Below are positions 1-10,667 of a DNA stretch of 64,000 nt, one piece after another. Positions within the stretch are counted from its first letter, which is position 1, and every line of letters starts with the position of its first letter. The notes under the pieces were generated by a model that saw nothing but the letters and a program-made list of their open reading frames with translations, did no database searches and was not told where the DNA came from. The DNA comes from Siphonodentalium dalli (lineage: Eukaryota; Mollusca; Scaphopoda; Gadilida; Siphonodentaliidae), in contig CP136061.1 of the NCBI GenBank assembly GCA_032622095.1, positions 65,477,127 to 65,541,126 on the forward strand, in the 5' to 3' direction. The translations under genes were made by a program, and so were the position numbers.

Positions 1-105
1 TGCTTGAGAAACTTGATAAAATTGACCTCTCTGTAAAATTCAAAATACTGACTCAAAGAGCCTTAGATTAGATCTAAATGCAATGGATTTTCAAACATTT
101 TCCAG

Positions 106-346
106 GGGAAGAACCCCCACCATCATCAGGGGGTCACCCTTCCCAAACATTCCTCCGATCAGGCCTTCATCATTGCCCAAAAACAGGTGTCCCCAAAAAA
201 TACCTAGATCCTTCACTGAATGCGGAGAAGGTGGTGTTGTGAAGCCATCCTTAAGAGATCAGTACAAGACGGTCACTCCAATATGTGAACAGTGCAGTGG
301 TGCTGGACTGACTCCAGTTGTCGCCAGACCATATAGGAAATATTAG
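106..346 (+). CDS. 3'-terminal coding exon of an unidentified gene (partial)
   Basis: A pyrimidine-leaning acceptor (cattttccag) ends at 105 and the frame stays open to TAG at 344-346. The product tail is proline-rich at first (PFPNIPPIRPSSLP) and then has a CxxC pair (ICEQC, near residue 66 of the exon ORF), ending VVARPYRKY. Codon use over the last 40 codons looks like real coding sequence, and ATTAAA follows 47 bases after the stop. I do not recognise the family. The in-frame ATG at 83 lies upstream of the acceptor and is probably not the real start. It could also be a chance ORF; earlier exons would lie left of the window. Confidence 0.4.
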
Positions 347-392
347 GATTATCAAAGACTATCTTAGTATATAGACTAGTATATATGTAAAT

Positions 393-398
393 ATTAAA
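393..398 (+). promoter_or_regulatory. Candidate polyadenylation signal ATTAAA
   Basis: Common variant of the polyadenylation hexamer, 47 bases after the stop of the exon at 106-346. It is weak on its own and gains weight only from its position. Confidence 0.3.
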
Positions 399-399
399 G

Positions 400-922
400 C
401 ATATGTACAGTAAGATTGAATTGGAGTTTCTAGTTCCTCTGTCATCTGGGTTAACCTGATTGGGGCTAAGAAGTGCATATTTTGGGTTATTGACAAGTAT
501 TATACAGTTATTTTTAAAGATACTGAAGAAGAAAAAAAGTTAACAAAAAAAAAAGTTAAACCTACCTACCTACCCTAATTTTTTTTAGCTGTTAGCGGAA
601 ACAAAGGTATTATTTGTTTAGGCCTTAGCAGTTTTGTATTGGCCACGGGGGAGGGACAATGATACACCGGGCCGACCATGGTTGGGTCCGGTGTGCGAAA
701 ATTTTGACTAGCCTCGAACCTTTCTAGAGTTGGAAATTTAAAACCTGACACCCCCACTTAGGTTGGAAAATATCCAACTGATGACAATTCCAATGACAAT
801 GTTGACCAAATGTATGACAATATTTCCCCCCCCCCCCCCCCCCCACCACAATGTTGGAAATTTTTTGACAATTAATTCCCCCCAATAATTTGTCTGAAAA
901 TCAAACTACAAAGAACATTTTC
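400..922. repeat. Repeat-derived DNA, no gene
   Basis: Positions 555-630 hold a truncated end of the dispersed family whose ends read GGCC-purines...GTTTCCGCTAAC (better copies at 9929-10667 and 13556-14447). Positions 640-900 contain repeated TTGGAAAWTT words and a poly-C run (824-844). The same TTGGAAATTT and ATTTTGACCAAAGTT words resume after 1613 and recur at 38730-38785. The palindrome element at 923-1612 therefore seems to have inserted into an older repeat. Confidence 0.5.
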
Positions 923-1612
923 TATGGGGCGCCATCCCTGCAAATATTCGGTTTCGAGGAGATATCTCCTTGGAATTGCAATTCCTAGAAGATATCTGCT
1001 TGGAATATGGTCCATTATGGAGATATCTGCTTGGATCCAAGGAGATATCTGCTTGGATTATGGAGATATCTCCTTGGATCCTAGGAGATATCTCCTCGCA
1101 ACTACGAGATATCTGCTTGAAATATTTCCAACGAGATATCTCCTTGAAACCGAGGAGATATCTCTGTAATCCAAGCAGATATCTGCTCGCATTATGGAGA
1201 TATCTCCTTGAAATAGTTTTCAACGAGATATCTCCTTGGACCCAAGGAGATATCTCCATATTCCAAGCAGATATCTGCTTGAAAATATTCCAAGCAGATA
1301 TCTGCTTGGATTATGGAGATATCTCCTTGGAATAACCGCGGCCATGAAATATTAATGATTTCTCCACAGTACATATACTTGGATCCAAGCAGATATCTGC
1401 TCGCATTATGGAGATATCTCCTCGGTTTCAAGGAGATATCTCCTTGAAAATATTTCCGAGGAGATATCTCGATATTCCAAGCAGATATCTCCTTGAAACC
1501 GAGGAGATATCTCCATAATGCGAGGAAATATCTCTATAATGCGAGCAGATATCTGCTTGGATCCAAGGAGATATCTCCGAATGGCGAATATTTGCAGGGA
1601 TGGCGCCCCATA
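923..1612. mobile_element. Foldback element made of phased GATATC palindromes
   Basis: The ends 923-950 and 1585-1612 are a perfect 28-bp terminal inverted repeat starting TATGGGGCGCCATCCC. The element is flanked by a 6-bp direct repeat ATTTTC (917-922 and 1613-1618), which looks like a target-site duplication. The interior has 24 exact GATATC sites (961 to 1570), nearly all extended to GGAGATATCTCC or GCAGATATCTGC types or hybrids of the two. Neighbouring sites are 20-22 or 27-31 bp apart, apart from one 42-bp step and one 74-bp step. Linkers are also dyadic (TTGGATCCAA, TTGAAATATTTCCAA). No protein is encoded; the ORFs on both strands are by-products of the symmetry. Confidence 0.85.
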
Positions 1613-2519
1613 ATTTTCAACCTATTGTTGGTGTGAAATTTCCAACTAATGTTTTGGCAGGTATGAAATTTCCAACTGTTTAAAATTTTGACCAAAGTTG
1701 GGGGGGGATCTCAACACAATTTTTCATTTATCAAAAGGCATGACATGAAAATTCTAATATAAAAAAATATTTGTGGGTAGATGCCTTTCTAAATGAAAAT
1801 TATCCTTAAATTTCACCAATCAAGAAAATTAAGTCTCCTCTCATATATAAATAAATAATAAATAACTGAATAAATGTTCCCGAATGGAGCCTGTTTCACT
1901 TTCAGCTTGTCATGGATATTATGAACTGCACTTTTGAAAAAACTATATTTTACAGAAGTTGTTGTTACCTGAAAAGTGATTATTATTTTTTATTTTTCAT
2001 GGCATAAAAGTATTAATGTAAATGTAGTTATAATATCCAATGGGTCGATGGTTCTTAAATATTGTGTTACAATAATAACTTGTACCATATTCCACAAAGA
2101 AATTCCTGACAGATTTTAAGAAAATCCATTTTGAAACACCAGGAAATTTTGGCAAAACCCCCTAAAACCATTGCTGCATTTCATCAAGCTTGGCTGTGCA
2201 GTTCCATTTCCATGTTTGATGGATGGACGACAACCCCCACCCCACTTCGCACCCAACCCCCTGGTTGTCCCTGGCCGACACATTCGATGCATACACCAGC
2301 GTGAGTGTCAAGTAACACATGAATTGGCGAATTTAAAGTTAATGTGATTGTGAACAATACATTTATTTACCTGTGAATGGAATGTGACCAGTTTCACTGC
2401 AATTATGCTGCCTCGTGCGTTGTGAATTCTGCGGGGATGATTACATTCAAACAAGGACACGTCTTCAAATTCAACTTCAAAGAAGCCGCGATGTTCTGCG
2501 GACTTCTAATCAGCGATTG
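1613..2519. other. No gene seen
   Basis: 1613-1715 is the right half of the repeat interrupted by the palindrome element (GAAATTTCCAAC words). The rest is AT-rich unique-looking sequence with no supported coding or RNA feature. Confidence 0.5.
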
Positions 2520-2800
2520 ACCAATCAGATCGTCACATTCCTTACCGGCGCGTGCGACTTTCAGTTCAAGTCCATGAATAAAACTTAACCAGGTAAATTA
2601 TCCTGGAGTGACCGGTCGGATCCGGTCGGGGGGCTGGGGCCTGGGGGCGGCGGCTGTCTCTGGTCGAAGAGAGCAGAGCACAATTTGCACAAATCAATTA
2701 TTGCGTTTTCTGTCGTTGGGCCGGGAGCGGAGAGGTGGGGAGGGGTTCGATCCAATATCGAACGGGATCGTGTGTTAGAATTTTGCAAGATATATAAAAA
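2520..2800. other. GC-rich block, possible promoter or CpG-rich remnant
   Basis: Contains CCAATCAG near 2519, GGCGCGTGCG near 2548 and a G-rich/GGCGGCGG stretch at 2615-2655, unlike the AT-rich surroundings. No exon can be defined. A GGTTCGATCC word near 2742 resembles a tRNA T-loop, but no tRNA folds around it. It may be a distal promoter of the E2F gene or of an unseen gene. Confidence 0.2.
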
Positions 2801-2865
2801 ACCTGCCTCATATTAGAAGTTTACTTTTTGACTTTTGGACACACCCGCCTTGACACATTGTGTAT

Positions 2866-3125
2866 ATATAATAGTAGGATATGTCTGTCTGTCTGTCTGT
2901 CTGTTTGTACCCATTTTTCTCCAAGACCCCTGGACCGATTTAAAAAAAAATTGGTGTGTTGACTCGGGTTACCTAGCGGAGGTTAAACAACGTTAGTTTT
3001 TTTCTTCAAATTTTGATAAAAAAAAATGTAATTAAAAAATAAAATTTAAATTAAAAAAATCGAATCGTTCACGCACAAATGGGCCTCACACTCCGGGAAC
3101 CTGTTTCAGCTAGTATATATATAAC
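2866..3125 (-). mobile_element. Short non-autonomous repeat with (TGTC)n tail
   Basis: Bounded by TATATATA words at both ends. It opens with (TGTC)n at 2883-2903 followed by an A/T-rich body, and ends with CCGGGAACCTGTTTCAGCTAG. It has the same plan as the larger repeats at 3575-4283 and 51356-58190 (CTAG head, CAGA/TGTC tail), here in reverse orientation. A truncated relative lies at 24220-24262. Confidence 0.5.
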
Positions 3126-3159
3126 GGTTAAAGAACTTAAAATTTATAGTTGGACATTT

Positions 3160-3420
3160 ACGACTGTTATAATATGAGACAAATTTCATGATGATCAGAT
3201 GAACAGTACGACCTGTAGCTTGTGCTAATGGATTGAATTTTGAAATCCAAGATGGCCACTGGCGGCCATGTTTTTTGTTCGAATGACCCCAAAATGACTC
3301 GTTCCCATCTACATTCCAATTTCAACAGCCATGACAAATTTTATGATGATCAGACTAAAGGTACGACCTGTAGCCTGTGCTAATATTGGAACGTATACTG
3401 TAATTACAAGTACATAGATA
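3160..3420. repeat. Dispersed repeat with tandem half-units (ATGATGATCAGA / GGCGGCCATG)
   Basis: The phrase ACAAATTTCATGATGATCAG recurs within the block (about 3179 and 3334), followed each time by an ACGACCTGTAGC-type phrase. The central CCAAGATGGCCACTGGCGGCC is dyadic. Homologous blocks lie at 22530-22690, 41740-41825 (inverted) and in the tandem array at 45290-46340. Confidence 0.6.
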
Positions 3421-3574
3421 AAATACAATGCAGACAATAATCAGTTATATACGATTCAATTTTACATTATCATGTCCGGAATAGAAAAATCAAATTTCGA
3501 CATACCTATTTAAAGATTCTATAGCGAACCAAAAAAAGAAATTACATTAGGTATACATCATGATCAATCTATTA

Positions 3575-4283
3575 TATATTTTGGAAGATCTGTCTGTCTG
3601 TGTATCTGTCTGTGTGTGTGTTCGCGATGAACTCGAAAACGGCCAAGCCGATTTCGATGAAACTTGGTATGTGGGGGTATTTTCGGCCGGGGGTGGCATG
3701 GGCCTATTAATTTGTCCGTGCGACGTGACCTTGACCTTGAGATCGGATAATTTCAAGGTCAAACGCCCGAATATCACGGGATTTCGATGAAACTTGGTAT
3801 GTGGGGATACATAAGGCCGGGGAGTGGCATAAACCTATTAATTTGCCCGTGCGACGTGACATCGATTTCAAGGTCAAACGCCCGAATATCACGGGATTTC
3901 GATGAAACTTGGTATGTGGTGTTACTTTCGTATGGGGAGTCTCATAAGCATATTCATTTGCCCGTGCGACGTGACCTTGACCTTGAAATCGGGTCAATTC
4001 AATGTCATATCGCCAATTTTGATGGGATTTCGACGAAATTTGATACGTGGGGTTACTTTTGTCCACTGAGTGTTTTGGACGGGTCGAGTCGTGACCCCGA
4101 CCTGACCTTGACCTTCAAAAATTCAAGGTCAAATCGGGTAAAACCGGATGGATTTCGACGGGCACGTTTGTCGGGTACTTTTGTCCGGGCAGAGTTTTGG
4201 ACCCCACTTGACCTTGACCTTCAAAATGTACAATTCAAGGTCAAAGCCCGGACGAAGTCGGGTCACCTTTTAGTATATATATA
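3575..4283 (-). mobile_element. Non-autonomous repeat rich in AAGGTCA half-sites, reverse copy
   Basis: Starts with a TCTGTCTGTGTGTGTGTTCGCGATGA tail and ends with a GGACGAAGTCGGG head followed by AGTATATATATAG. The body is several related modules (ATTTCGATGAAACTTGGTATG) separated by TGACCTTGACCTT/TCAAGGTCA words. Same family as 51356-52080, 52910-53485 and 55146-55853. The long ORFs through it come from its lack of stops, not from a protein. Confidence 0.75.
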
Positions 4284-4285
4284 GT

Positions 4286-4780
4286 GCTGTTTTGTCATTG
4301 TTTTTGAAACCAAGATGTTGTAAATAACGATGTTCCAATATTACGTACGGTATACAGCAGTACAGGTGACATTGTGTGTACTTATTTCATTGAATAGAAG
4401 CAATCAGTTAGTTTATAAACACTATCCACATTGGAATTTAAGAATGTAGCAATGAACTTAGATTGTCTAAAATTCAAACCACATCGACTGTACCATTTCA
4501 GAGAACACAATGATTGAACTAAGCACAATTGTAAATATTTACTGCTTTATTCGGGACGCATTCGAGGGCATAATTATTACCGCATCGATTGCTCCAATAG
4601 CCGTCACTGTGTGTAATTCGTTTATAACAATGATGCTGTTTCTGAATATTTCGGATACAAAATATTTGGAAAATAACTTATTTCTTTATGTTATTTGCAA
4701 TTTCGTTTGGAATTCCTCATCGGAGTGTTTCACATCACTTTAGTCTGCATGTGATGAAGTAATGTTCTAACTATATACAC
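4286..4780. other. No gene seen
   Basis: AT-rich sequence. A 77-codon ORF at 4510-4743 has no recognisable domain or splice context. Confidence 0.4.
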
Positions 4781-5690
4781 TCTAAGAAAAGTTTTTGAAA
4801 ACAGTTCCAAATTTGGTTCTCCGGAGAACCAAATGCCAACATAGAACCAAACTGTTCGGTTCCACACTGCTTTTGTTCCATCTGGAACCAAATCCAAATT
4901 TGGTTTCTTAAAAAAAAAAAACCCACCGAATTCAATGTTTGTGCATATGTCGGAACACGGCCTATATATATAGCTAAATTAAATATCCTATAACAATATG
5001 TCCATACATTTGGGGCTAAGATGATATGGGAAAGACTAAATCAAGCGGGATTCCTTTTATATATATTCCAATACACACATGCCTAGACTGTGTTGAGTCA
5101 TATTATGGATTCTGATCATTTGATTGCTGGTGTGGGGGGGGGGGGGTAACTACATTGTTCACAAATAGAAGAAAAGGTATGGAACAATAACTTTATTAAT
5201 ATAATTCGATATTCCCTTCAGATATCAGACTATCGTTGGGGTCTATTCGGTGAACCGACATCGTGCATGTGATATCAATTTTAGACTGAATAATATATTT
5301 ACGAACTATATTAGAACATTCAGAAACAATTAAAGACACCTCAAACGTGCTTATAACATACGCATATATAGTGTCACGGGACATTGTTTCCACAATGACT
5401 CATAATTGTTTCCTGCATGGTATAGGCATTTAATGAACCAAATGAGGAACGTCCATGCGTTCTGGTTCTATCCAGGAAACCTATAGAGAACCAAAGTATG
5501 TCACAATGGTTCTCCCCTTATCATGCAGGACACAAATTAGAAAAGTTTGTAGAACCAAAACATTGTTGGTTCTTCATTTGGTTCTTTATTTTGGTTCTCC
5601 GCGAAAAACCAAAACATGTATAGTTCTTCATTTGGTTATTCATTTCGGTTCTTTCGCACCAAAGGATGGTCACATTTGATTATCCACACC
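4781..5690. repeat. Cluster of GGTTCT/AGAACC words
   Basis: GGTTC and GAACC occur many times in both orientations at 4805-4905 and 5410-5670, with the palindrome GGTTCTCCGGAGAACC near 4818. It opens with ACTCTAAGAAAAGTTTTTG. The arrangement looks like a foldback element interrupted by about 480 bp of other DNA, including a poly-G run near 5134-5146. Confidence 0.5.
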
Positions 5691-6441
5691 CGAGTTACAT
5701 GTATGTATATAGGTCTAAAACCGCTCAGTGTCGGTTTAACCGACCCTGAATAGGCCTATAGGCCTGCATGGCATACATACATGAGATATATCCACGCATA
5801 TATACCTTCCATTAACAGGAACTTTGTTAGTCCAGCTATATATAGCATAATTATCTACCCCACCCTATAGCTATATATAGGTATGGTAGTTAAGATATGC
5901 CCAGATTCAGTTTTTGCTTTGCTTTGTATTGTTTTTTTGTTTAGCCAATTAAGGCTACAATTAAAATTAAAAACGAAGAAAAAAATATATGTATCTAAAA
6001 ACATATACCGGTATAGATATAACTGATATTTTATATTTTATTTTATAATTATAAAAACAGATATTTTATATTTTATTTTATATATATTTAAAAAAAATCA
6101 TTAATTTCATTAGGCCTATATATAATGTCATATAATATAATTTACAGGCCTATATATATAGATAATACGTTTACATAATATTATAATATAGGCCTACGGT
6201 ACATAATAACACATAATTACATAACTTCCTAGGCTATAATAAATGCATGCCTATAGCTAGGTATAGGCCTATAGGGGCCTATAGTTATAATAGATTGCCT
6301 TATAAAAAATAAGAATTCACTTTTTAGACCTAAAGGTCTGATCGATCACCTATATAGGTATATATAAAGGTCAGATCAATAGAGTCCATTTTTGTTCTTT
6401 TCACATTCAATTTACCAAATATGCGCTCTTTAATCACAGCT
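5691..6441. repeat. AT-rich tract with many AGGCCT/TATATA words
   Basis: AGGCCTATA and its complement recur (about 5750, 6110, 6147, 6188, 6262, 6275) in TA-rich sequence, together with an imperfect repeat of ATATTTTATATTTTATTTTATA near 6025-6085. Nothing coding. Confidence 0.45.
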
Positions 6442-6555
6442 GGTCCCCAGAAAAATATTTTACCCCACCCCCAATACTTAATCCTATAATACTTAATCCT
6501 ATAGATATAGGATTAAGTATTATTGGGGGTGGGGTCAATTTTTGTTCTGGGGACC
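6442..6555. mobile_element. 114-bp palindromic MITE
   Basis: Near-perfect inverted repeat from GGTCCCCAGAAAAATATTTT at the left to its complement GTTCTGGGGACC at the right. The ACCCCACCCCCAATACTTA arms meet at CCTATAGATATAGG. Too small to encode anything. Confidence 0.8.
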
Positions 6556-6759
6556 TGTGTCTTTAATATCGCACATAGATCTCTGTCTATTATATTAACA
6601 ATACCATGAGTCCGTTATGTTTTGACATGCATTTCGGTGAACTGGCAGAAAGCTTCCCGAAAATATTTGGGCTGAGTTTGGGCTTGCTACATCTAGGCGG
6701 AGCTTAAACTGACTGCCTGCTACTCTAAACACCTGTCGATCATTGTGCTTCTTTACAAA

Positions 6760-6980
6760 GAAGTTCATTGGGCGTTGACATGTGGGCGTAACCCCGGCAA
6801 AATGTACCACATGATCTCGCGCCAAATTATGGATTTCAGTTGATACACGAAATAATTTTTCGAAGGACTCACTTATGTTCACTGTTTTTCTTCGGATGTT
6901 TACGGATTGTATTCGGTGTAATACTGTTTATCTAATGTTTGACTGTTAGTAGTGTTCACTATTCAAGAGAGACACTTGTG
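6760..6980 (+). promoter_or_regulatory. Candidate E2F7/8 promoter and first (non-coding) exon
   Basis: TCGCGCCAAA at 6817-6826 is a perfect E2F site on the reverse strand (TTTGGCGC). It is preceded by GTGGGCG-type GC boxes (6784-6789) and CCCCGGC. About 155 bases downstream a strong donor G|GTGAGT stands at 6981, so a non-coding exon ending at 6980 could splice to the acceptor at 11498. Regulation by E2F is known for atypical E2F genes; assigning this site is inference. No TATA box is evident. Confidence 0.4.
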
Positions 6981-7649
6981 GTGAGTTTATAATTTCCTCG
7001 TGTTTACTATATCTGACTGGGGCGAGAGACAGGTTCGTGTTGTCAGTTCGCCAATTCATTGGCGGCTATTTTGATTATACATTGGTCACTGTGAATCATC
7101 TTCAGTGCGATTTTCTGGCACTTTTAGACATCAAAAGAACAGTAGAACAAAAAATTTATTTCATAACTTATATTCTTCCCATATTAGATTATTTACAGCA
7201 GGCTAATATACAGATACGTTGTAATTTAAAATGTGTATGTACAACTGTGCTAACGGTAATCTTGTCATTTCAAATTCAATTGTGGTTGGTTATCAAGAGC
7301 AAAAGATACCTTGTAACGCTTATCACGGCGAGTATAACTACATATTACAATTTTAGAGAACCTTGTCTGTCATTCGACATGAAATCTGTCCAAACATTAA
7401 TTTTGAGACTTTGATTCGTGTCTACAAGTCTGAACACATCTGGTAAACACTTGAGTTTATCCCCTTGTGAGCCTCAAAAATAGCGGTAAATATGAACTGA
7501 CTTGTACAATTTCCCAAATTAACCGTCTTATTTGTGCTTTTTCGAATAACTTGTGATTCAGCTTAGCTCGTATGATAATATTGTACTATTTGCCTTCATC
7601 TGACCTAATTATTATTTCATATTGTAAGTAATTTTACTGTGGAGATCTG
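6981..7649. other. No recognised feature
   Basis: Would be intron 1 of the E2F gene if the promoter at 6760-6980 is right. The 125-codon ORF at 7037-7414 has no convincing domain. Confidence 0.35.
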
Positions 7650-8060
7650 TTTGAATGTGGCGGAATTTTGAGGAGGCGGAATGTAAACACAGTGTAACCG
7701 TAGTAATGTACCGTTATGGGTATGCTCGTTCCCGGGGCCCGGCGGGTTACTATCACGCGCCAAATTTGAACGCGCACTAATTCTGTACCGTCAAAAAACA
7801 CCGGCTGGTTGTCTGCAAATTTCCTCCACCTTTCATGCGCCAGAACAGAAACAAACCGGTCAAGTGATGCAATGATGATTTTTACAACAATTGGGGATAA
7901 CAGGTATCATTATTAACCAATCAGTTATCATTATATTACCACATGAACTTGACGAAGCCGCAGACACTTGACCTCACTCGAGTCACTGCACGTCTTGTCT
8001 GCTTTTTCGTACATGCGACATCGGTATTAATGTACACACCGTAACCATATCGCACGTACA
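7650..8060 (+). promoter_or_regulatory. Second candidate cell-cycle promoter or enhancer
   Basis: ACGCGCCAAATTTGAACGCGC at 7755-7775 combines an E2F site (GCGCCAAA, 7757-7764) directly with a CHR-type TTTGAA (7765-7770), like the CDE/CHR module of cell-cycle genes. Two CCAAT boxes in opposite orientation (ATTGG 7890-7894, CCAAT 7917-7921) lie 27 bp apart, a spacing typical of NF-Y arrays. The block is locally GC-richer (CCCGGGGCCCGGCGGG near 7731). It could be an alternative promoter or intronic enhancer of E2F7/8. Confidence 0.4.
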
Positions 8061-9531
8061 TCAATCGCAGACACCGCCAATTCCATTTGACAATCAATCT
8101 GTTTAATTATCCTATGATTATTTACTGTTAATGATGAACCTCAAGGCTAATATAAACGGTAGTGGTTCAATGTTGATATGTCTTATAATATTATTACTAG
8201 TTCAGTACTCAGACAGTATCCTCTTTTTTTTAGCATATTTATATTTTGTTGGAATTGGAGGGAAAACTCAAAACCCCAAAATTTATTAATTGATTATTTT
8301 TTTTTATTATTACCTGTATCTAGATATTTCAGTGCAGGAACCAATTCTGGTCTACATAATTTAACTTATGACGCATGTGTGTTAGTATCTTTGTAGACAA
8401 TAACTTAAGTTAAGTGAATAACCAGGCAGAATCAACCATGTGGCTTTTAGCCAAAAAGAATGGTAATAGAAGAAAAAAAATTAATCTAATGGTCACAATA
8501 TGTCAACAAATAAGATTATCTTCAATAATCATTCCTTGAATTAGTCAGAGCATCAGACTAATAAAACTTCTAAATCGTAAATGTTTTTATAGGAGAGGTT
8601 TGAAAGTTGGTAAGATACTTTTCGATTCCCTTCCCACTAAAAAATAAATAAACACAGACCTGTTGTTTTTTTGTGGGAGATACACATGTGACATTAGTGC
8701 CAACAAATTAGACTTTCGGATTAGGAGGAATTTTAATATTTGGACATTACGAACCTCTATATAACTTCAAGTATTAAGATAATCGTAAATGTCCAAGTAT
8801 TAAAATATATTTTTATCCAAATACTCAAATAGTCTAATTTGTTGGACTGATGTGACCTAGGTTTTAATCTGTTGATCAGGTATGGGAATATGCTGGAGGG
8901 GAAATTTGGGCTGCATCTAGTCTGGGGCAAATGGTCCCGCTGCACCTCTAGCAGAATAAAACCCAACCGTTATGCCTTTAATATTTGATAAAAAGTTTTA
9001 TAAATTATTAGATGAATTAATTTATTTATTGTATTAAAGGATTGAGTAAATAGAACATAGCTGTCTCAAAGCTTGATGTGCGAGAGAAGTTTTCCATTTT
9101 AGACCTTCCTATCAGTTGGTTCAACATTCTGTTCATTTAGATTCCAATTATATTTGGCGGGATTGGGTTTCACTGCCTCTTGTATGTGTGCATTGTCATG
9201 AGTCAGCATGTATATGTATATACCCACGGGGGAGCTTAAATCGTGAGATTTGCATCCACGATTGTGAAGGTGTGAGATGAGTCTCATGTCAAAATTGTGA
9301 CAGTTAATATGTCTGCATCTTCCAATAGATATATTTCCAATAATTTTTTCTTCATGTCAATGATAATATTGCCTGTCTTTGCGATTTTTAGACTGAAATA
9401 CTGATATTTTTATATACAATGCTGTCAAAACATTGCATTTGGCAGATGTTGATTTCCAGCGTATTTGTACAGTCAATATTACCACTAACTGAAACTGTTC
9501 AACAATTACCGCATTCTGGAAAATACTGTAT
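8061..9531. other. No gene seen
   Basis: AT-rich, low-complexity in places. Short ORFs lack domains and splice context. Probably intron 1 of the E2F gene. Confidence 0.4.
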
Positions 9532-9805
9532 TTAACCCTTCCAAGTTCCATGACTGGATCTTCCTGACATTTTGTGATATCCCTGTGCCAATGCATTCTC
9601 TTATATATGCGAGTCTCCCATAGGAAGCCTTGCATATGTAAGAGAATACATTTGCCTAACAATATTTACCTTGACCCTGTGCCAGTGTATCCTCTTATAT
9701 ATTCAACGCTCACTACATGGGGAGACTCGCATATATAATAAGACAATGCACTGGCACAGGATCTTTCATGCTGCACAAGCGCAGCTCCCGTCATGAAAGG
9801 GTTAA
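9532..9805. mobile_element. piggyBac-type MITE (TTAA, CCCTTYCATGA ends)
   Basis: Flanked by TTAA at 9532-9535 and 9802-9805. The ends are TTAACCCTTCC...CATGACTGG and CGTCATGAAAGGGTTAA. The interior repeats CACTGGCACAGG and CTCTTATATATGCGAG words in inverted orientation. A second copy lies at 32573-32770. TTAA duplication plus a CCCT terminus is the piggyBac signature; no transposase is present. Confidence 0.75.
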
Positions 9806-9928
9806 AACCGCCAAGAAACTTCTTTTTTCCTATTTTTGGGAAATTGTTATCAGCAGGTTCGTAATTCAAGTTATTAAATTGGTCTCGCCTAAAGGGGGCA
9901 TTAATCAATACAAGGGAAATTATATATG

Positions 9929-10667
9929 AGGCCAAAGAAAAAAGATACTATGTTTCCCCACATCGACCGACCCTAAAAATAACTGCCGACCCTAATCTTT
10001 TTATTGATATAATTTTGAGAAAAAGCCGAACATTTCTGTAAAAAGAAAAAAGAAATTTTTGTTTTTTGCCACCAATGCACATACATACATTGTGTAAATG
10101 ATGTTCATTAGTGTGCAAAAGTAAACACATGATTTCTAACATATCCCTGTGTAAAGTGACATCTGGACCTCAAAAGTTAAAACTCCAGGTGTGGATTCAT
10201 GGGCATGATTTTGCGATTTTAATGTTCTCCAAAAACCATGCATGCTAGGTTGGATGTACATGTATTGGCTGCCTCCAGACAATGGGATGTAGTCATCACA
10301 ATACAAGTACTAGTACCGGTGTAATGGCAGTATGGGTAAAATTCTCATAAAACGTTAGTGACATCAATTTCATACCAAGTAATATAATATAGCCAAAATT
10401 ATGAAAATGCGGTATGTGAATAACAAATCACACACTTAAGCATAAACCAAGTTTGATCTTTTATTAAATCTTAATGTATACCGGTATGTCCACTGTATTG
10501 TTCAAGTAATACTTTCCCCACAACATGAGTTGGCATTTTATGTCACTTCGGTCGAGGTAGTTCAATATTTCTGCAGCTAGATCAAAAATAAAAAAATTCC
10601 CTATCTACCTACACTAATTTTTCACACCGTTAGCGGAAACATACTATCCTCTTTTTTTTGGCCTGAT
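9929..10667. mobile_element. TIR element, GGCC-A-rich/GTTTCC family
   Basis: Left end AGGCCAAAGAAAAAAGATAC...ATGTTTCC and right end GGAAACATACTATCC...TTTTTTGGCCT form inverted repeats of about 30 bp. Relatives: 13556-14447, 29860-29955, and partial copies near 560-630 and 14880-15130. Possible intron-1 resident of the E2F gene. Confidence 0.6.

Noticed and set aside
906-1431. Overlapping ORFs of 79-121 codons on both strands
   Set aside because: They are translations of the GATATC palindrome array (repeated RYLLG/DISL words), open in many frames because the unit lacks stops.
2690-2790. tRNA-like GGTTCGATCC word
   Set aside because: No acceptor stem, D arm or anticodon arm can be drawn around it.
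3560-4284. ORFs of 76, 119 and 165 codons
   Set aside because: They run through the AAGGTCA-rich repeat; the same peptides (FDETWYV) recur wherever the repeat occurs, in either orientation.
7037-7414. 125-codon ORF with a faint RT-like YILPILDYLQ phrase
   Set aside because: No conserved neighbours of that phrase, no catalytic motif and no related fragment nearby.
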